A DNA stretch of 64,000 nt from Streptococcus toyakuensis (GCF_024346585.1 NZ_AP024523.1:505001-569000); one strand, 5' to 3'. Positions 7,985 to 16,663 are shown, counted from the first letter of the stretch. Numbers and translations: made by a program. Notes: generated by a model not told the origin, from the sequence alone.

Positions 7985-8749
7985 TTATCCAAAGGATTTA
8001 GTTCTGTATTGCACAGGGCTAAGTCCTTTTAGTTTTACCTTAATTCGTTTATTGTTGTAGTAATCAATATAGTCTACAATGGCTTGTTCCAATTGCTTAA
8101 GCGACTGAAATGACTTCTCATAACCATAAAACATCTCCGATTTCAGAATGCCAAAGAAAGATTCCATCATGCCGTTGTCTGGGCTGTTACCTTTACGTGA
8201 CATGGATGCTTGAATTCCCTTACCCTCTAGAAACTGATGATAAGAATCGTGTTGATATTGCCAGCCTTGGTCACTATGGAGAATCGTATTCTCGTAGCGC
8301 TTCTCTGTGAATGCTTGTTCCAACATTGTTTTTACTTGTTCTAAGTTGGGTGAAGTTGAAAGATTATAGGCGATAATTTCGCTATTAAAGCCATCTAAAA
8401 CTGGTGATAAGTAAAGCTTTTGAGCGCTTGCTGGAATGGCAAATTCTGTCACGTCCGTATAACACTTTTCCATTGGTTTAGCTGCTTCAAATTGGCGTTG
8501 AATAAGGTTGTCTGCTTTCTTGCCAACATCTCCTTTATGAGAAGAATACTTGCGTTTCTTGCGGATTCTAGCTTGTAAATTGAGCACTTTCATCAAGCGT
8601 TGAACTCTTTTATGATTGACCACATAACCACGATTTCTTAATTCTAAATGGATTCGACGATATCCGTAATTTCCTTTTTGTTCGGTAAAAATAGCTTGAA
8701 TTTCAGCTTTAAGCTTTTGATCCTTATCTGGTTTGTCTAGCTGTTTCAA
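7985..8749 (-). CDS. IS3-family transposase OrfB (catalytic part)
   Basis: 254 residues with the HTH_21 region (KGNYGYRRIHLELRNRGY) and the rve DDE integrase core: Asp of CYTDVTEF, Asp of ILHSDQGWQY and Glu of NGMMESFFGILK. The frame stays open upstream without an ATG ([11 protein letters not shown] through STYYYHLKQLDKP) and overlaps the end of orfA, which is the layout for a -1 programmed frameshift producing an OrfAB fusion. Identical in protein sequence to the OrfB of copy 2 at 28969-29733. Confidence 0.93.
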   Translation of the reverse strand: MKQLDKPDKDQKLKAEIQAIFTEQKGNYGYRRIHLELRNRGYVVNHKRVQRLMKVLNLQARIRKKRKYSSHKGDVGKKADNLIQRQFEAAKPMEKCYTDVTEFAIPASAQKLYLSPVLDGFNSEIIAYNLSTSPNLEQVKTMLEQAFTEKRYENTILHSDQGWQYQHDSYHQFLEGKGIQASMSRKGNSPDNGMMESFFGILKSEMFYGYEKSFQSLKQLEQAIVDYIDYYNNKRIKVKLKGLSPVQYRTKSFG

Positions 8750-8817
8750 ATGATAGTAGTAGGTCGAACGAGCGAGTTTAATGGTTTTTAGAAGAATATC
8801 TAACGAAAAATCAGTGA

Positions 8818-9333
8818 TTAATTCTTGAACAATTTCTGTCTTTCTTCTTTCTCTTTTTCCTCCTTCAAGCGGAGTTCTCTCAACTTTTTTAGGACAGCAT
8901 TCTCCGCTCTCAGATACTCGTTTTCTGCTTGAAGTCGTTCTAACTCTGTCATCTCTTCGGGTTTCTTCTTTGGTTTACGTCCCATTTTAGATGGTCTCCC
9001 TTTTGTTTTCTCAACAATAGTATACCCGTTTTTCTTGTATTGTGCCATCCAATTTGGAAGCATACCACGATTTGGGAGAGCATATTCGAGAGAAACTCTA
9101 TCTTTAGTCCAGCCTTCATGTAAGACTTTATGAATCATTTCTTGTTTTAAATCAGGAGAATAGTAACGATTTTTCCCTTTTTTGACGAACTCTATTCCGT
9201 AACGATCAATCAATTTAATCATGTACCTAATATTAGAATTGTTTATCCCAAATTTATTTGAAAGCTTCTCCAAGCTATAGCCTTGTTTTCTAAGTTCATA
9301 GATCTGAACTTTATCATCATAAGTTAATTTCAT
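8818..9333 (-). CDS. IS3-family transposase OrfA
   Basis: 171 residues from [20 protein letters not shown]; the longer reading upstream would translate the IS end. It holds a double helix-turn-helix of the IS150 type ([18 protein letters not shown] and [16 protein letters not shown]) and a C-terminal leucine-zipper coiled coil ([20 protein letters not shown]). An A-rich GAGGAAAAAGAG stretch near the 3' end is a candidate slippery site for the orfA-orfB frameshift. Differs from the copy 2 OrfA at roughly eight positions, all in the middle (for example [10 protein letters not shown] versus [10 protein letters not shown]). Confidence 0.9.
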   Translation of the reverse strand: MKLTYDDKVQIYELRKQGYSLEKLSNKFGINNSNIRYMIKLIDRYGIEFVKKGKNRYYSPDLKQEMIHKVLHEGWTKDRVSLEYALPNRGMLPNWMAQYKKNGYTIVEKTKGRPSKMGRKPKKKPEEMTELERLQAENEYLRAENAVLKKLRELRLKEEKEKEERQKLFKN

Positions 9334-9960
9334 AATAAAAACACCCCAAAAGTTAGATTTTTTCTGTCTAACTTTTGGGGTGCAGTTCAAATATGTTTTT
9401 TAAAGTGGCTTTTTTTGCTCCAGTTGTCATGTCCTTGGTAGTTATTTCTATTCTTTGGCTTTATCTTTCAAATCCAAATAGTGGCTTATTAAATGCTATT
9501 TTAAATAAGGTAGGTATTGCTTCTCAACCTTTCTTGACTAGTCCTAAACAAGCTATGTATGCAATTGTTTTTGTTTCTGCTTGGCAGGGTGCAGGTTATC
9601 AGATGCTTTTATTTTTAGGAGGAATGCAGAATATTCCACAAGATGTCTATGAAGCTGCTGAATTAGATGGATTCTCAAAATGGGCTCAGTTTCGTTATAT
9701 CACGATGCCCCTACTAAAACCAACAGCCCTGTTTGTATTGTTAACAACTTTAATTTCTGCTTTTAAGCTGATTGTACAACCAATGGTTATGACGCAAGGT
9801 GGGCCATTAAACTCAACAATTACTATGGTGTACTATATTTATCAACAAGGTTTTACTGATCGTCTTGTAGGATATTCTAGCTCAATCGCTTTAGTATTTA
9901 CAACGTTAATTGGTATGATTAGCTTAGTACAACGTCGCGTTCTGAAGGAGGATGACTAAG

Positions 9961-10806
9961 ATGAAACGATTTAAACCAACAACAATCTTAGAATATATTC
10001 TGTTAACCCTATTGGCAGGACTCTTCCTTTTTCCTATGGTTTGGATAGTAGTTTCAGCTATGAAGCCAGAAGCGGATGTTTATAAAAATTTGACTAGTTG
10101 GCAAGCCTTCTTACCAAGTTTAAATCCCGCTGATTGGTTTAAACCTTATCAGGAAGTATTTGAGCGCTTTAGTATTTTTACATATCTAGGGAACAGCATT
10201 TTTTATGCTGGAACGTTTGCTATTGGTTCTATTATTGTCAATGCACTGGCCGGTTTCGCTTTTGCAAAAGTCAATTTTTCAGGTAAGAAAATTTTATTTG
10301 GTTTCTTACTTGCTTTACTTATTATTCCAGTAGAAACTGTATTAATTCCACAATTTACCATTATCAATTCCTTAGGTTTGGTCAATAATCGTCTTGCAGT
10401 TATTATTCCAGGATTGGCGAGTGTATTTAATATTTACTTATTTAGGAATTTCTTTATTGCAATTCCAGAAGAGATTCTTGAGTCTGCAAAGATGGATGGA
10501 GCAAGTATCGTTAGAATTTTCTTTAGAATTATGCTTCCAATGTCTAAACCTGCAGTTGCTACAGTTGGTGTTTTATCATTTATTTCAAGCTGGAATGATT
10601 ATATTTGGCCATTGATGGTTTTGACAGATTCTTCTAAATTTTCAATGCAGGTTGCAATTACAACTATTAATACAACTCAACCAGTTTATATCAATCAGGT
10701 AATGGCTGTATTAACTATTTCAACGATTCCGTTGATTTTGGTCTATGTAGTCGCTCAGAAATATATTGTTCAAGGTCTGGGTGGTTCCGGAACTGGAATA
10801 AAATAG
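9961..10806 (+). CDS. susT2: Sucrose ABC transporter permease SusT2
   Basis: 281 residues. MalG-type inner-membrane permease with six predicted membrane segments (first ILEYILLTLLAGLFLFPMVW, last AVLTISTIPLILVYVVA) and the cytoplasmic EAA motif EILESAKMDGASIVRIFFRIMLP that docks the ATPase. The start at 9961 is chosen because GGAGG ends just before ATG 9952, which would leave no spacing. The gene is intact, but its partner SusT1 is broken, so the heterodimeric channel probably cannot form. Expression may also suffer polarity from the upstream insertion. Confidence 0.92.
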   Translation: MKRFKPTTILEYILLTLLAGLFLFPMVWIVVSAMKPEADVYKNLTSWQAFLPSLNPADWFKPYQEVFERFSIFTYLGNSIFYAGTFAIGSIIVNALAGFAFAKVNFSGKKILFGFLLALLIIPVETVLIPQFTIINSLGLVNNRLAVIIPGLASVFNIYLFRNFFIAIPEEILESAKMDGASIVRIFFRIMLPMSKPAVATVGVLSFISSWNDYIWPLMVLTDSSKFSMQVAITTINTTQPVYINQVMAVLTISTIPLILVYVVAQKYIVQGLGGSGTGIK

Positions 10807-10815
10807 GATATACTT

Positions 10816-12135
10816 ATGATAAATAAAACATTTACAGTAGAAAAAGCCAATCATTTTATAGCAGAAAATAAACATCTGGTTAATACTCAATATAAACCTG
10901 AGGATCACTTCTCTGCTGAGATTGGCTGGATCAATGATCCGAATGGATTCGTCTATTTTCGTGGGGAATACCATCTCTTTTATCAGTTTTATCCTTATGA
11001 TAGCGTTTGGGGGCCAATGCACTGGGGCCATGCTAAAAGTAAGGACTTGGTGACTTGGGAGCACTTGCCAGTGGCACTTGCTCCTGACCAAGACTACGAC
11101 CGCAATGGTTGTTTCTCAGGGTCAGCTATCGTTAAAGACGATCGCCTCTGGCTCATGTATACTGGACATATCGAAGAAGAATCCGGTGTCCGTCAAGTGC
11201 AAAATATGGCATTTTCAGACGACGGTATTCACTTTGAAAAGATTTCCCAAAATCCAGTTGCGACAGGTGCAGACTTGCCAGCTGAGGTGATTGCTGCTGA
11301 TTTCCGTGATCCAAAACTCTTTGAAAAAGATGGACGCTATTACTCCGTAGTAGCTGCCAAACACAAGGATAATGTGGGCTGTATCGTTCTACTAGGATCC
11401 GATAACCTAGTAGAATGGCGGTTCGAATCCATCTTTTTAAAAGGGGTAGAACACCAAGGCTTTATGTGGGAATGCCCAGATTACTTTGAGTTAGATGGGA
11501 AGGATTGCCTTATTATGTCACCCATGCGTTATCAGCGTGAGGGAGACTCATATCATAACATCAACTCATCGGTTTTGTTTACGGGTAAGGTAGATTGGGG
11601 AGAAAAACGTTTTATCCCAGAATCAGTTCAAGAAATTGATCATGGGCAAGACTTCTATGCGCCTCAAACATTCTTGGACGATCAAAATCGTCGTATCCTG
11701 ATTGCTTGGATGCAGACATGGGGGCGTACCCTTCCAACCCATGACCAAGAACACAAGTGGGCATGTGCCATGACTTTACCTAGAATTCTAAGGTTGGAAG
11801 ATGGCAAACTAAGACAATTCCCTGTTAAAAAAGGCCAATATCAAATCCAAATAGATAAAGATTGTCATTACCACTTAGGAAATGATACAGATTATCTTGA
11901 ATTTGGTTATGACAGTAATGCGCAGCAAGTTTACATTGATCGTAGCCATCTTGCCCAAAAGATTTTAGGTGAAGAAGAACAGGACACTAGTCGACGGTAT
12001 GTAGATATTGAAGCTAAAGAATTGGATGTTATTTTAGATAAAAATTCCATCGAGATTTTTGTCAATCAAGGCGAAGCAAGCTTGACTGCAACTTATTACT
12101 TAACAGTGCCAGCTAAGCTATCACGAATCGATTAA
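10816..12135 (+). CDS. susH: Sucrose-6-phosphate hydrolase / beta-fructofuranosidase SusH (GH32)
   Basis: 439 residues, cytoplasmic, no signal peptide. GH32 landmarks are in order: WINDPNGF with the nucleophile Asp (near residue 40), CFSGSA, the FRDPK triad Asp (near 165), and WECPDYF with the acid/base Glu (near 220), then a C-terminal beta-sandwich. It hydrolyses sucrose or sucrose-6-phosphate to fructose and glucose or glucose-6-phosphate. It starts 9 bases after the susT2 stop and ends the operon before a strong terminator. With the permease disrupted it could still act on sucrose entering by another route such as the ScrA phosphotransferase system. Confidence 0.92.
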   Translation: MINKTFTVEKANHFIAENKHLVNTQYKPEDHFSAEIGWINDPNGFVYFRGEYHLFYQFYPYDSVWGPMHWGHAKSKDLVTWEHLPVALAPDQDYDRNGCFSGSAIVKDDRLWLMYTGHIEEESGVRQVQNMAFSDDGIHFEKISQNPVATGADLPAEVIAADFRDPKLFEKDGRYYSVVAAKHKDNVGCIVLLGSDNLVEWRFESIFLKGVEHQGFMWECPDYFELDGKDCLIMSPMRYQREGDSYHNINSSVLFTGKVDWGEKRFIPESVQEIDHGQDFYAPQTFLDDQNRRILIAWMQTWGRTLPTHDQEHKWACAMTLPRILRLEDGKLRQFPVKKGQYQIQIDKDCHYHLGNDTDYLEFGYDSNAQQVYIDRSHLAQKILGEEEQDTSRRYVDIEAKELDVILDKNSIEIFVNQGEASLTATYYLTVPAKLSRID

Positions 12136-12157
12136 AAATTAAGTTATTTCTCCTAAA

Positions 12158-12200
12158 GAAAAAGTTCTCTTTCTAGCAAAATGGAAAGAGAACTTTTTGT
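12158..12200 (+). terminator. Terminator of the sus operon
   Basis: AAAAAGTTCTCTTTC stem, loop TAGCAAAATG, complementary GAAAGAGAACTTTTT ending in a T run. Confidence 0.9.
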
Positions 12201-12301
12201 GTTTTGGGTATATAAGCTTAGTTTATAGTATTTGTAAAATTGGTGTTGGATTATGATTTAAGCTAGTTTTCTAAAGAATTTGAAAAAAATTTTATTTAAG
12301 C

Positions 12302-12326
12302 AAAAAAACCTTGGTTCCAAGGCTTT
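12302..12326 (-). terminator. Terminator of the 6S RNA / tRNA-Lys unit
   Basis: On the minus strand CCTTGGAACCAAGG hairpin followed by seven T, 17 bases beyond the tRNA 3' end. Confidence 0.85.
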
Positions 12327-12342
12327 TCCTGTTGTATTTAGA

Positions 12343-12415
12343 TGCCCCCTACAGGGATCGAACCTGTGACCCACGGATTAAGAGTCCGCTGCTCTGCCAG
12401 CTGAGCTAAGGAGGC
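12343..12415 (-). tRNA. tRNA-Lys (CUU anticodon)
   Basis: 73 bases that fold as a cloverleaf: acceptor GCCTCCT with AGGGGGC and discriminator A, D-arm GCTCAGCTGGCAGAGC, anticodon stem GCGGA/TCCGT with loop CTCTTAA (anticodon CTT, reading AAG), and T-arm with GGTTCGATCC. The CCA is not encoded. It follows 6S RNA on the same strand and ends in a terminator. Confidence 0.95.
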
Positions 12416-12425
12416 AAATAAAAAA

Positions 12426-12608
12426 GCTGTATTGGTGCCGAAACTTCACGGTTTGTATTGAACCCGCGCAATTAAGCAGGTGGGCAACTCGCTCTAACTG
12501 AAGCTGTTTCCGTGTGAGACGGCCTACATGCTGTTAGAAGACTTTTGTTTCCCTAATAATACAAAAAATAGTCGGTCAACACTTAAGTGTGAAGTCGTAC
12601 ACCACAGC
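12426..12608 (-). ncRNA. ssrS: 6S RNA
   Basis: About 183 bases on the minus strand between rarA and tRNA-Lys, the location typical of 6S RNA in Firmicutes. The ends form a long closing stem: GCTGT near the 5' end pairs with ACAGC at the 3' end, and ACTTCAC pairs with GTGAAGT, leaving a large central bubble with small hairpins (CCGTCTCACACGG, GTTGCCCACC region). A T-rich tail follows. 6S RNA binds housekeeping RNA polymerase by mimicking an open promoter and acts in stationary phase. Identity rests on structure and synteny, not on a covariance search. Confidence 0.8.
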
Positions 12609-12622
12609 GTTTCTATGTTTAT

Positions 12623-12650
12623 ATGATACCACTTTTTCAAAAAAAATCAA
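12623..12650 (-). promoter_or_regulatory. 6S RNA promoter
   Basis: On the minus strand TTGATT (12645-12650), 16-base spacer, TATCAT (12623-12628), placing initiation close to the predicted 6S 5' end. Confidence 0.6.
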
Positions 12651-12679
12651 GAGGAAAGTGCAATTTTTTGAAAAGGATT

Positions 12680-13951
12680 TCAGATTTTTCGCAAATGGTC
12701 GATAGCTTCCTTTCTTTGAGCCAAAGCCCGTTCATATTTACCAGTATCTTCTGCTTGGAAATAGTGATGATTACGAATTTTTTCTGGCAGATAGTCTTGC
12801 TTGACCCAATTTCCAGGATAGTTGTGTGGATAGAGATAGTCTTGGGCATTCCCCAGTTCCTTGCTTCCACTGTAGTGCCCATCACGCAGGTGTCGTGGAA
12901 TGGGCAAATGACCTGATGTTTTGAGGTCAGCAAGTGCCTTATCCATAGCTACATAGGCTGAGTTGGATTTTGGAGAAAGTGACAAATCAATGACGACATT
13001 GGCAATGAGAATGCGGGCTTCTGGGAAACCAATCTTTTGAGCGGCATCCAGAGCAGTCACGGTGTGAATCTGGGCTTCAGGATTGGCTAAGCCGATATCT
13101 TCATAGGCGATAACAGTCAAGCGACGAGCGAGACTGGGCAAATCACCAGCCTCAATCAAGCGGGCAGCATAGTGGAGACTGGCATCCACATCTGAGTCAC
13201 GGATAGACTTTTGCAGGGCTGAGAGAACATCATAGTGACCATCTCCATCCTTATCCATAGTGATGTAGCTCCGCTGCAGGCTATTTTCCATGATGTCTAG
13301 GGTGATATGGCGAATGCCCTTGTCATTTTCAGGGGTAGAGAGAACTGCCAAATCTAGTGAGTTAAAGGCAGAGCGCAGGTCTCCGTTTGTAGAGGTTGCG
13401 ATGAAATCCAGCGCATCCTCATCTAGTTCTACTGGAAAATCAAAACCACGCTCAGGGTTACTTAGAGCTATCTGAAGAGCCTCTTTGACGTCTTGGTTAG
13501 ACAGAGGTTCCAACTCAAAAATTTGAACACGGCTACGAATGGCTGGAGTGACAGAAAAGAAAGGATTTTCAGTCGTAGCCCCAATCATGATGACCAGTCC
13601 ACTTTCCAAGAGAGGCAAGAGGAAGTCTTGCTTGGTTTTATCTAGTCTATGAATCTCGTCTAGTAATAGGACGAGACCACCAGAGAATTTCGCCTCTTCC
13701 GCAATTTCTTGCAGTCGCTTTTTACTATCAACTGTCGCATTGAAAGTTCGAAAGGCATACTTGGTCGTTCCAGCGATGGCAGAGGCAATACTGGTTTTGC
13801 CGATTCCCGGAGGGCCATATAGAATCATGGAGGACAGGCGGTTGGCTTCCACCATGCGGCGGATGATTTTTCCAGGTCCGACCAGATGCTCCTGACCGAT
13901 TACCTGGTCGATGGTTTTAGGGCGCATGCGAAGCGCGAGATTGTCTAGCAT
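12680..13951 (-). CDS. rarA: Replication-associated recombination protein A (MgsA/RarA AAA+ ATPase)
   Basis: 423 residues, clamp-loader-like AAA+ ATPase that acts at stalled replication forks and interacts with SSB and DNA ends. Walker A GPPGIGKTS (near residue 46), Walker B LLLDEIHR, sensor 1 GATTENP and sensor 2 SALQKSIRDSDVDASLHY region are visible; the C-terminal half is the MgsA tetramerisation domain (IPRHLRDGHYSGSKELG, YLYPHNYPGNWV). Full family length. The nearest downstream features on the same strand are 6S RNA and tRNA-Lys. Confidence 0.95.
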   Translation of the reverse strand: MLDNLALRMRPKTIDQVIGQEHLVGPGKIIRRMVEANRLSSMILYGPPGIGKTSIASAIAGTTKYAFRTFNATVDSKKRLQEIAEEAKFSGGLVLLLDEIHRLDKTKQDFLLPLLESGLVIMIGATTENPFFSVTPAIRSRVQIFELEPLSNQDVKEALQIALSNPERGFDFPVELDEDALDFIATSTNGDLRSAFNSLDLAVLSTPENDKGIRHITLDIMENSLQRSYITMDKDGDGHYDVLSALQKSIRDSDVDASLHYAARLIEAGDLPSLARRLTVIAYEDIGLANPEAQIHTVTALDAAQKIGFPEARILIANVVIDLSLSPKSNSAYVAMDKALADLKTSGHLPIPRHLRDGHYSGSKELGNAQDYLYPHNYPGNWVKQDYLPEKIRNHHYFQAEDTGKYERALAQRKEAIDHLRKI

Positions 13952-14070
13952 AGCAGTCCTTTCTAACGTGGATTTTCTGATGTATATGTGGTAAGATGGT
14001 AGTATCTATTTTAGCATATTTCCGAGCAATCGGGGCGATTTAAGAGTCGCATAGATAGAAAGAGGACAAA

Positions 14071-14541
14071 ATGGCAACATATGGATTTTTAGATGTTTTA
14101 GAGGAAGAGTTGGAGAAGAACTTTCCCTTTGACTTTGAGATTAGTTGGGACAAACGCAACCACGCAGTTGAAGTGAGTTTTCTATTGGAAGCGCAAAATG
14201 CTGCAGGTGTGGAGATGGTAGATGAAGACGGAGAGGTTTCGTCAGATGACATTCTCTTTGAAGAAGCAGTTCTTTTCTACAATCCTGCCAAATCAACCGT
14301 CAATGAGGAAGACTATTTGACGGTCATCCCTTACTTGCCTAAAAAAGGCTTTTCTCGCGAATTTCTAGCTTATTTTGCTCTATTCCTCAAAGACACTGCA
14401 GAGGTTGGACTAGATGCCCTTATGGACTTTTTGGAAGACCCAGAGGCAGAAGAATTTGTCATGGAATGGAACCAAGAAGTCTTTGAAGAAGGAAAAGTCG
14501 GCTTGGAAGAGGGAGAGTTTTATCCTTATCCGAGATACTAG
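14071..14541 (+). CDS. DUF3013 family protein
   Basis: 156 residues, acidic (long Glu/Asp runs, VDEDGEVSSDDILFEEAVLFYN), soluble with no signal peptide or membrane segment. It matches a streptococcal family of unknown function (DUF3013) of the same length, found beside rarA in pneumococcus. Preceded by AGAAAGAGGAC as ribosome binding site. The next gene starts 18 bases after its stop. I do not assign a function. Confidence 0.75.
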   Translation: MATYGFLDVLEEELEKNFPFDFEISWDKRNHAVEVSFLLEAQNAAGVEMVDEDGEVSSDDILFEEAVLFYNPAKSTVNEEDYLTVIPYLPKKGFSREFLAYFALFLKDTAEVGLDALMDFLEDPEAEEFVMEWNQEVFEEGKVGLEEGEFYPYPRY

Positions 14542-14559
14542 GAGTTGGATGGAGATTTT

Positions 14560-15627
14560 ATGAAGAAAATTGGGATTTATTTGGTTTATGTGCTAGCTAT
14601 TGTCTGTATTATGCTGGCTTTTGCTTGTGGAACAATCGCATTTGCAGAGTTGGGGTATTCCGCAGTTTTAGTCTTTACTTTTGGTTATGCCTTCGCTCTT
14701 CTAAGTATATATTTAATCTTTATTCTTCATGAGCTGGGACATGCTTTTTGTGGTTACTTGACAGGCTATCGGCTGGTGGCTTTTGGATTAGGACATTTTA
14801 TTTTGACCAAAAAGTCAGGCAGGTTTCATCTTAGTAGAACAGCCATTCTGAAAAATGTTGGTGCTCAATACATTGGTTTAAAAGAGGATGAAAGCGATCA
14901 AAGAATCATCTTGATGCTTTCAGGAGGCTTGATGGTTCATCTCAGCTTGATATTATTGGCGATATTGTTTGTATTTTTGACAAGAAGCTGGTATTTTGCA
15001 GGGACTTGGATTTTTCTTAATTTGTCTTTCTTCCTAAATAACATTTTGCCAGTCGGCATCACCGATGGCGCAAAAATTTGGGAATTGCTACAACACCCTG
15101 AAAATACGAAATATGCCTACCTGATGTTGAGGCATTCTGCCCAGACCTTGCTAGCTCCTCAAGAATATGATTTAAAAGACTTTGTCATGTCTGTTGATGA
15201 GGAGGTGAGAGGGAGTTTTGCAGAAAGTGTTCAGACTCTTCAGGGGTTGGTATTCATATTGGATGATAATATAGAGCTTGCAAAGCAAGAGTTTCAGTCT
15301 GTGCTAGAGAAAACAGATAATCCAATGTCTAAAACTATTTCTCAATTATACCTTCTTCAAATTGTTCTGATAGAAGGAGATAATAAGAAAGCGGAAGAAT
15401 ATGCAAGTATTCGAGGGGTTAAATCCTTTTTATCTCTAAAAACAGCAGATATGCAGATCATTCAAGCTTGGTATCAATTTAAGGTAAGGAAAGATGTAGT
15501 TCAAACTCACAAGGCTATGAAGATTGCTAGACAGAAAATGAATAGCAGCCGGATGTTACGGGATGAGAAAAGCTATTATCAAAATTGGTTAGCCGAGCTG
15601 GAAAAGGAATTAACCGAAGGAGTCTAA
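14560..15627 (+). CDS. Membrane protein with M50 (site-2 protease-like) metallopeptidase motifs
   Basis: 355 residues starting at MKKIGIYLVY; a TTG/ATG further upstream is less likely. The N-terminal half has about five membrane segments and carries HELGH (near residue 67), the zinc-binding motif, and a later NNILPVGITDGAKI that fits the second M50 motif (NxxP...DG) providing the third ligand. The C-terminal half is a soluble helical, TPR-like domain (LAKQEFQSVLEKTDN...LYLLQIVLIEGDNKKAEEYA). The architecture suggests an intramembrane protease with a scaffold domain; the substrate is unknown. It ends one base before the NUDIX gene, so they are likely co-transcribed. Confidence 0.75.
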   Translation: MKKIGIYLVYVLAIVCIMLAFACGTIAFAELGYSAVLVFTFGYAFALLSIYLIFILHELGHAFCGYLTGYRLVAFGLGHFILTKKSGRFHLSRTAILKNVGAQYIGLKEDESDQRIILMLSGGLMVHLSLILLAILFVFLTRSWYFAGTWIFLNLSFFLNNILPVGITDGAKIWELLQHPENTKYAYLMLRHSAQTLLAPQEYDLKDFVMSVDEEVRGSFAESVQTLQGLVFILDDNIELAKQEFQSVLEKTDNPMSKTISQLYLLQIVLIEGDNKKAEEYASIRGVKSFLSLKTADMQIIQAWYQFKVRKDVVQTHKAMKIARQKMNSSRMLRDEKSYYQNWLAELEKELTEGV

Positions 15628-15628
15628 T

Positions 15629-16060
15629 ATGGAAATAGAGATTTTTGATTTCACAGGCTGTAAGATTGCTTTGTTTTGTGGGGATAGGCTCTTGACTATC
15701 TTACGCGATGATAAGGCAAGCATTCCCTGGCCCAATATGTGGGAACTTCCAGGCGGTGGACGCGAAGGTGATGAAAGTCCTTTTGAGTGCGTGGCGCGTG
15801 AAGTTTATGAAGAACTTGGTGTTTATCTGACTGAGGATTGTCTGCTTTGGAGCAAGGTTTACCCAAGTATGCTCTATGATGGTCGGCACTCTGTCTTTAT
15901 GGTTGGTCAGCTAAGTCAAGAACAGTTTGACAATATCACCTTTGGAGATGAAGGACAAGCCTATAAACTGATGAACATTGAGGAATTTTTGACATCCAGT
16001 CAAGTTGTCCCTCAGTTGCAGGAGAGATTGAGGGATTATTTGGAGGAAGAGTATGATTAG
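15629..16060 (+). CDS. NUDIX hydrolase
   Basis: 143 residues with a NUDIX box from GGGREGDESPFECVAREVYEELG (near 47-69), matching GX5EX7REUXEEXGU; the metal-binding REVYEEL core is intact. Such enzymes cleave nucleoside diphosphates linked to another moiety, and the substrate cannot be told from sequence. It overlaps the following GNAT gene by 8 bases, so the two are coupled. Confidence 0.85.
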   Translation: MEIEIFDFTGCKIALFCGDRLLTILRDDKASIPWPNMWELPGGGREGDESPFECVAREVYEELGVYLTEDCLLWSKVYPSMLYDGRHSVFMVGQLSQEQFDNITFGDEGQAYKLMNIEEFLTSSQVVPQLQERLRDYLEEEYD

Positions 16061-16526
16061 ACTTGAACGAGCAGGGGCAGAGGATTTAGAAACCGTAATT
16101 GCAATTCAAAGAGCTAGTTTTAAGGCTGTTTATGATAAATACCAAGATGAATACGATCCTTATCTGGAGGACAGTGAACGAATTAAGTGGAAACTAGTCG
16201 AGCGTCCCAATAGCTATTACTACTTTGTGAAAGAAAAGGACGAAAAAATCGGATTTTTACGAGTTCAGACCAATGAAGAGTTGACGGAGGCTTGGTTGGG
16301 AACGGCAGCGATTTTGCCCCAGTATCAAGGAAAAGGTTATGGCTCTGAGGGATTGCGCTTGCTAGGAGAGGAATTTCCAACCGTTAGACAGTGGAATTTG
16401 TGTACGGTATTACAGGATGAAGGTATGGTTGCTTTCTATGAGAAGAACGGCTACCATCAAACTCATATCGAGCCTGAAAAAGAAGGTATGGATATGGTTT
16501 ACATGAAAAAATTGATTGACAAATAG
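16053..16526 (+). CDS. GNAT family N-acetyltransferase
   Basis: 157 residues. The acetyl-CoA pyrophosphate-binding motif A is seen in AILPQYQGKGYGSEGLRLL (Q-x-x-G-x-G/A, near residue 92), with motif B in VAFYEKNGYHQTHIE. Substrate unknown; length and the VIAIQRASFKAVYDKY start fit small-molecule or ribosomal-protein acetyltransferases. Last gene of the 14.07-16.5 kb operon. Confidence 0.85.
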   Translation: MIRLERAGAEDLETVIAIQRASFKAVYDKYQDEYDPYLEDSERIKWKLVERPNSYYYFVKEKDEKIGFLRVQTNEELTEAWLGTAAILPQYQGKGYGSEGLRLLGEEFPTVRQWNLCTVLQDEGMVAFYEKNGYHQTHIEPEKEGMDMVYMKKLIDK

Positions 16527-16533
16527 AAAGGAT

Positions 16534-16649
16534 GGTTCGGTTACATTTCTAAACTGAACCCGCCCTAAACACTGTGCCAAAAAGATAAACTTCTCTTAGA
16601 CACAAGCGTCTTCAGAGAATTTCCTATTTTGGATTTGTGTTTTACGGGC
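16534..16649 (+). ncRNA. Structured intergenic RNA element upstream of prmA
   Basis: A first hairpin GGTTCGGTT/AACTGAACC (16534-16560) is followed at once by a long nested hairpin: GCCCTAAACAC (16562-16572) with GTGTTTTACGGGC (16637-16649), CCAAAA (16577-16582) with TTTTGG (16627-16632), TTCTCT with AGAGAA (16614-16619), and GAC with GTC at the tip. It ends 14 bases before prmA, whose own Shine-Dalgarno is weak. It may be a conserved streptococcal cis-regulatory RNA (the asd motif is one candidate from memory) or a small repeat element. Confidence 0.6.
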
Positions 16650-16663
16650 TTGGTATCTTAATG

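Larger units (their letters stand above)
7954..9389 (-). mobile_element. IS3-family (IS150-group) insertion sequence, copy 1
   Basis: A 1436-bp element with imperfect terminal inverted repeats (TGTACTGACCCCAAAAAG left; TGAACTGCACCCCAAAAG from the right end inward) and TG...CA ends. It is flanked by a 3-bp direct repeat AAT (7951-7953 and 9390-9392), the expected target duplication for this family. It carries overlapping-type orfA and orfB on the minus strand. A 16-bp perfect hairpin (CACCCCAAAAGTTAGA with its complement, 9342-9382) lies just inside the right end and may shield it from outside transcription. Confidence 0.93.
7618..9959 (+). pseudogene. susT1: SusT1 sugar permease, disrupted by IS3-family element
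   Basis: Two in-frame halves of one MalF-type permease lie on either side of an insertion: 7618-7953 and 9393-9959. Removing the IS and one copy of the 3-base duplication joins KKRKGN directly to [15 protein letters not shown] without a frame change and gives a protein of about 300 residues with six membrane segments. The EAA loop needed to contact the ATPase (YEAAELDGFSKWAQFRYITMP) is in the second half and therefore separated. The 5' half ends shortly after the insertion. The start at 7618 is favoured over ATG 7612 because AAAGGAG ends at 7611. Unless the IS excises precisely, this importer should be non-functional. Confidence 0.92.

Noticed and set aside
12623..12933. Two overlapping frames of about 97 codons near the end of rarA
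   Set aside because: They lie within rarA and the 6S promoter and have no coding support.
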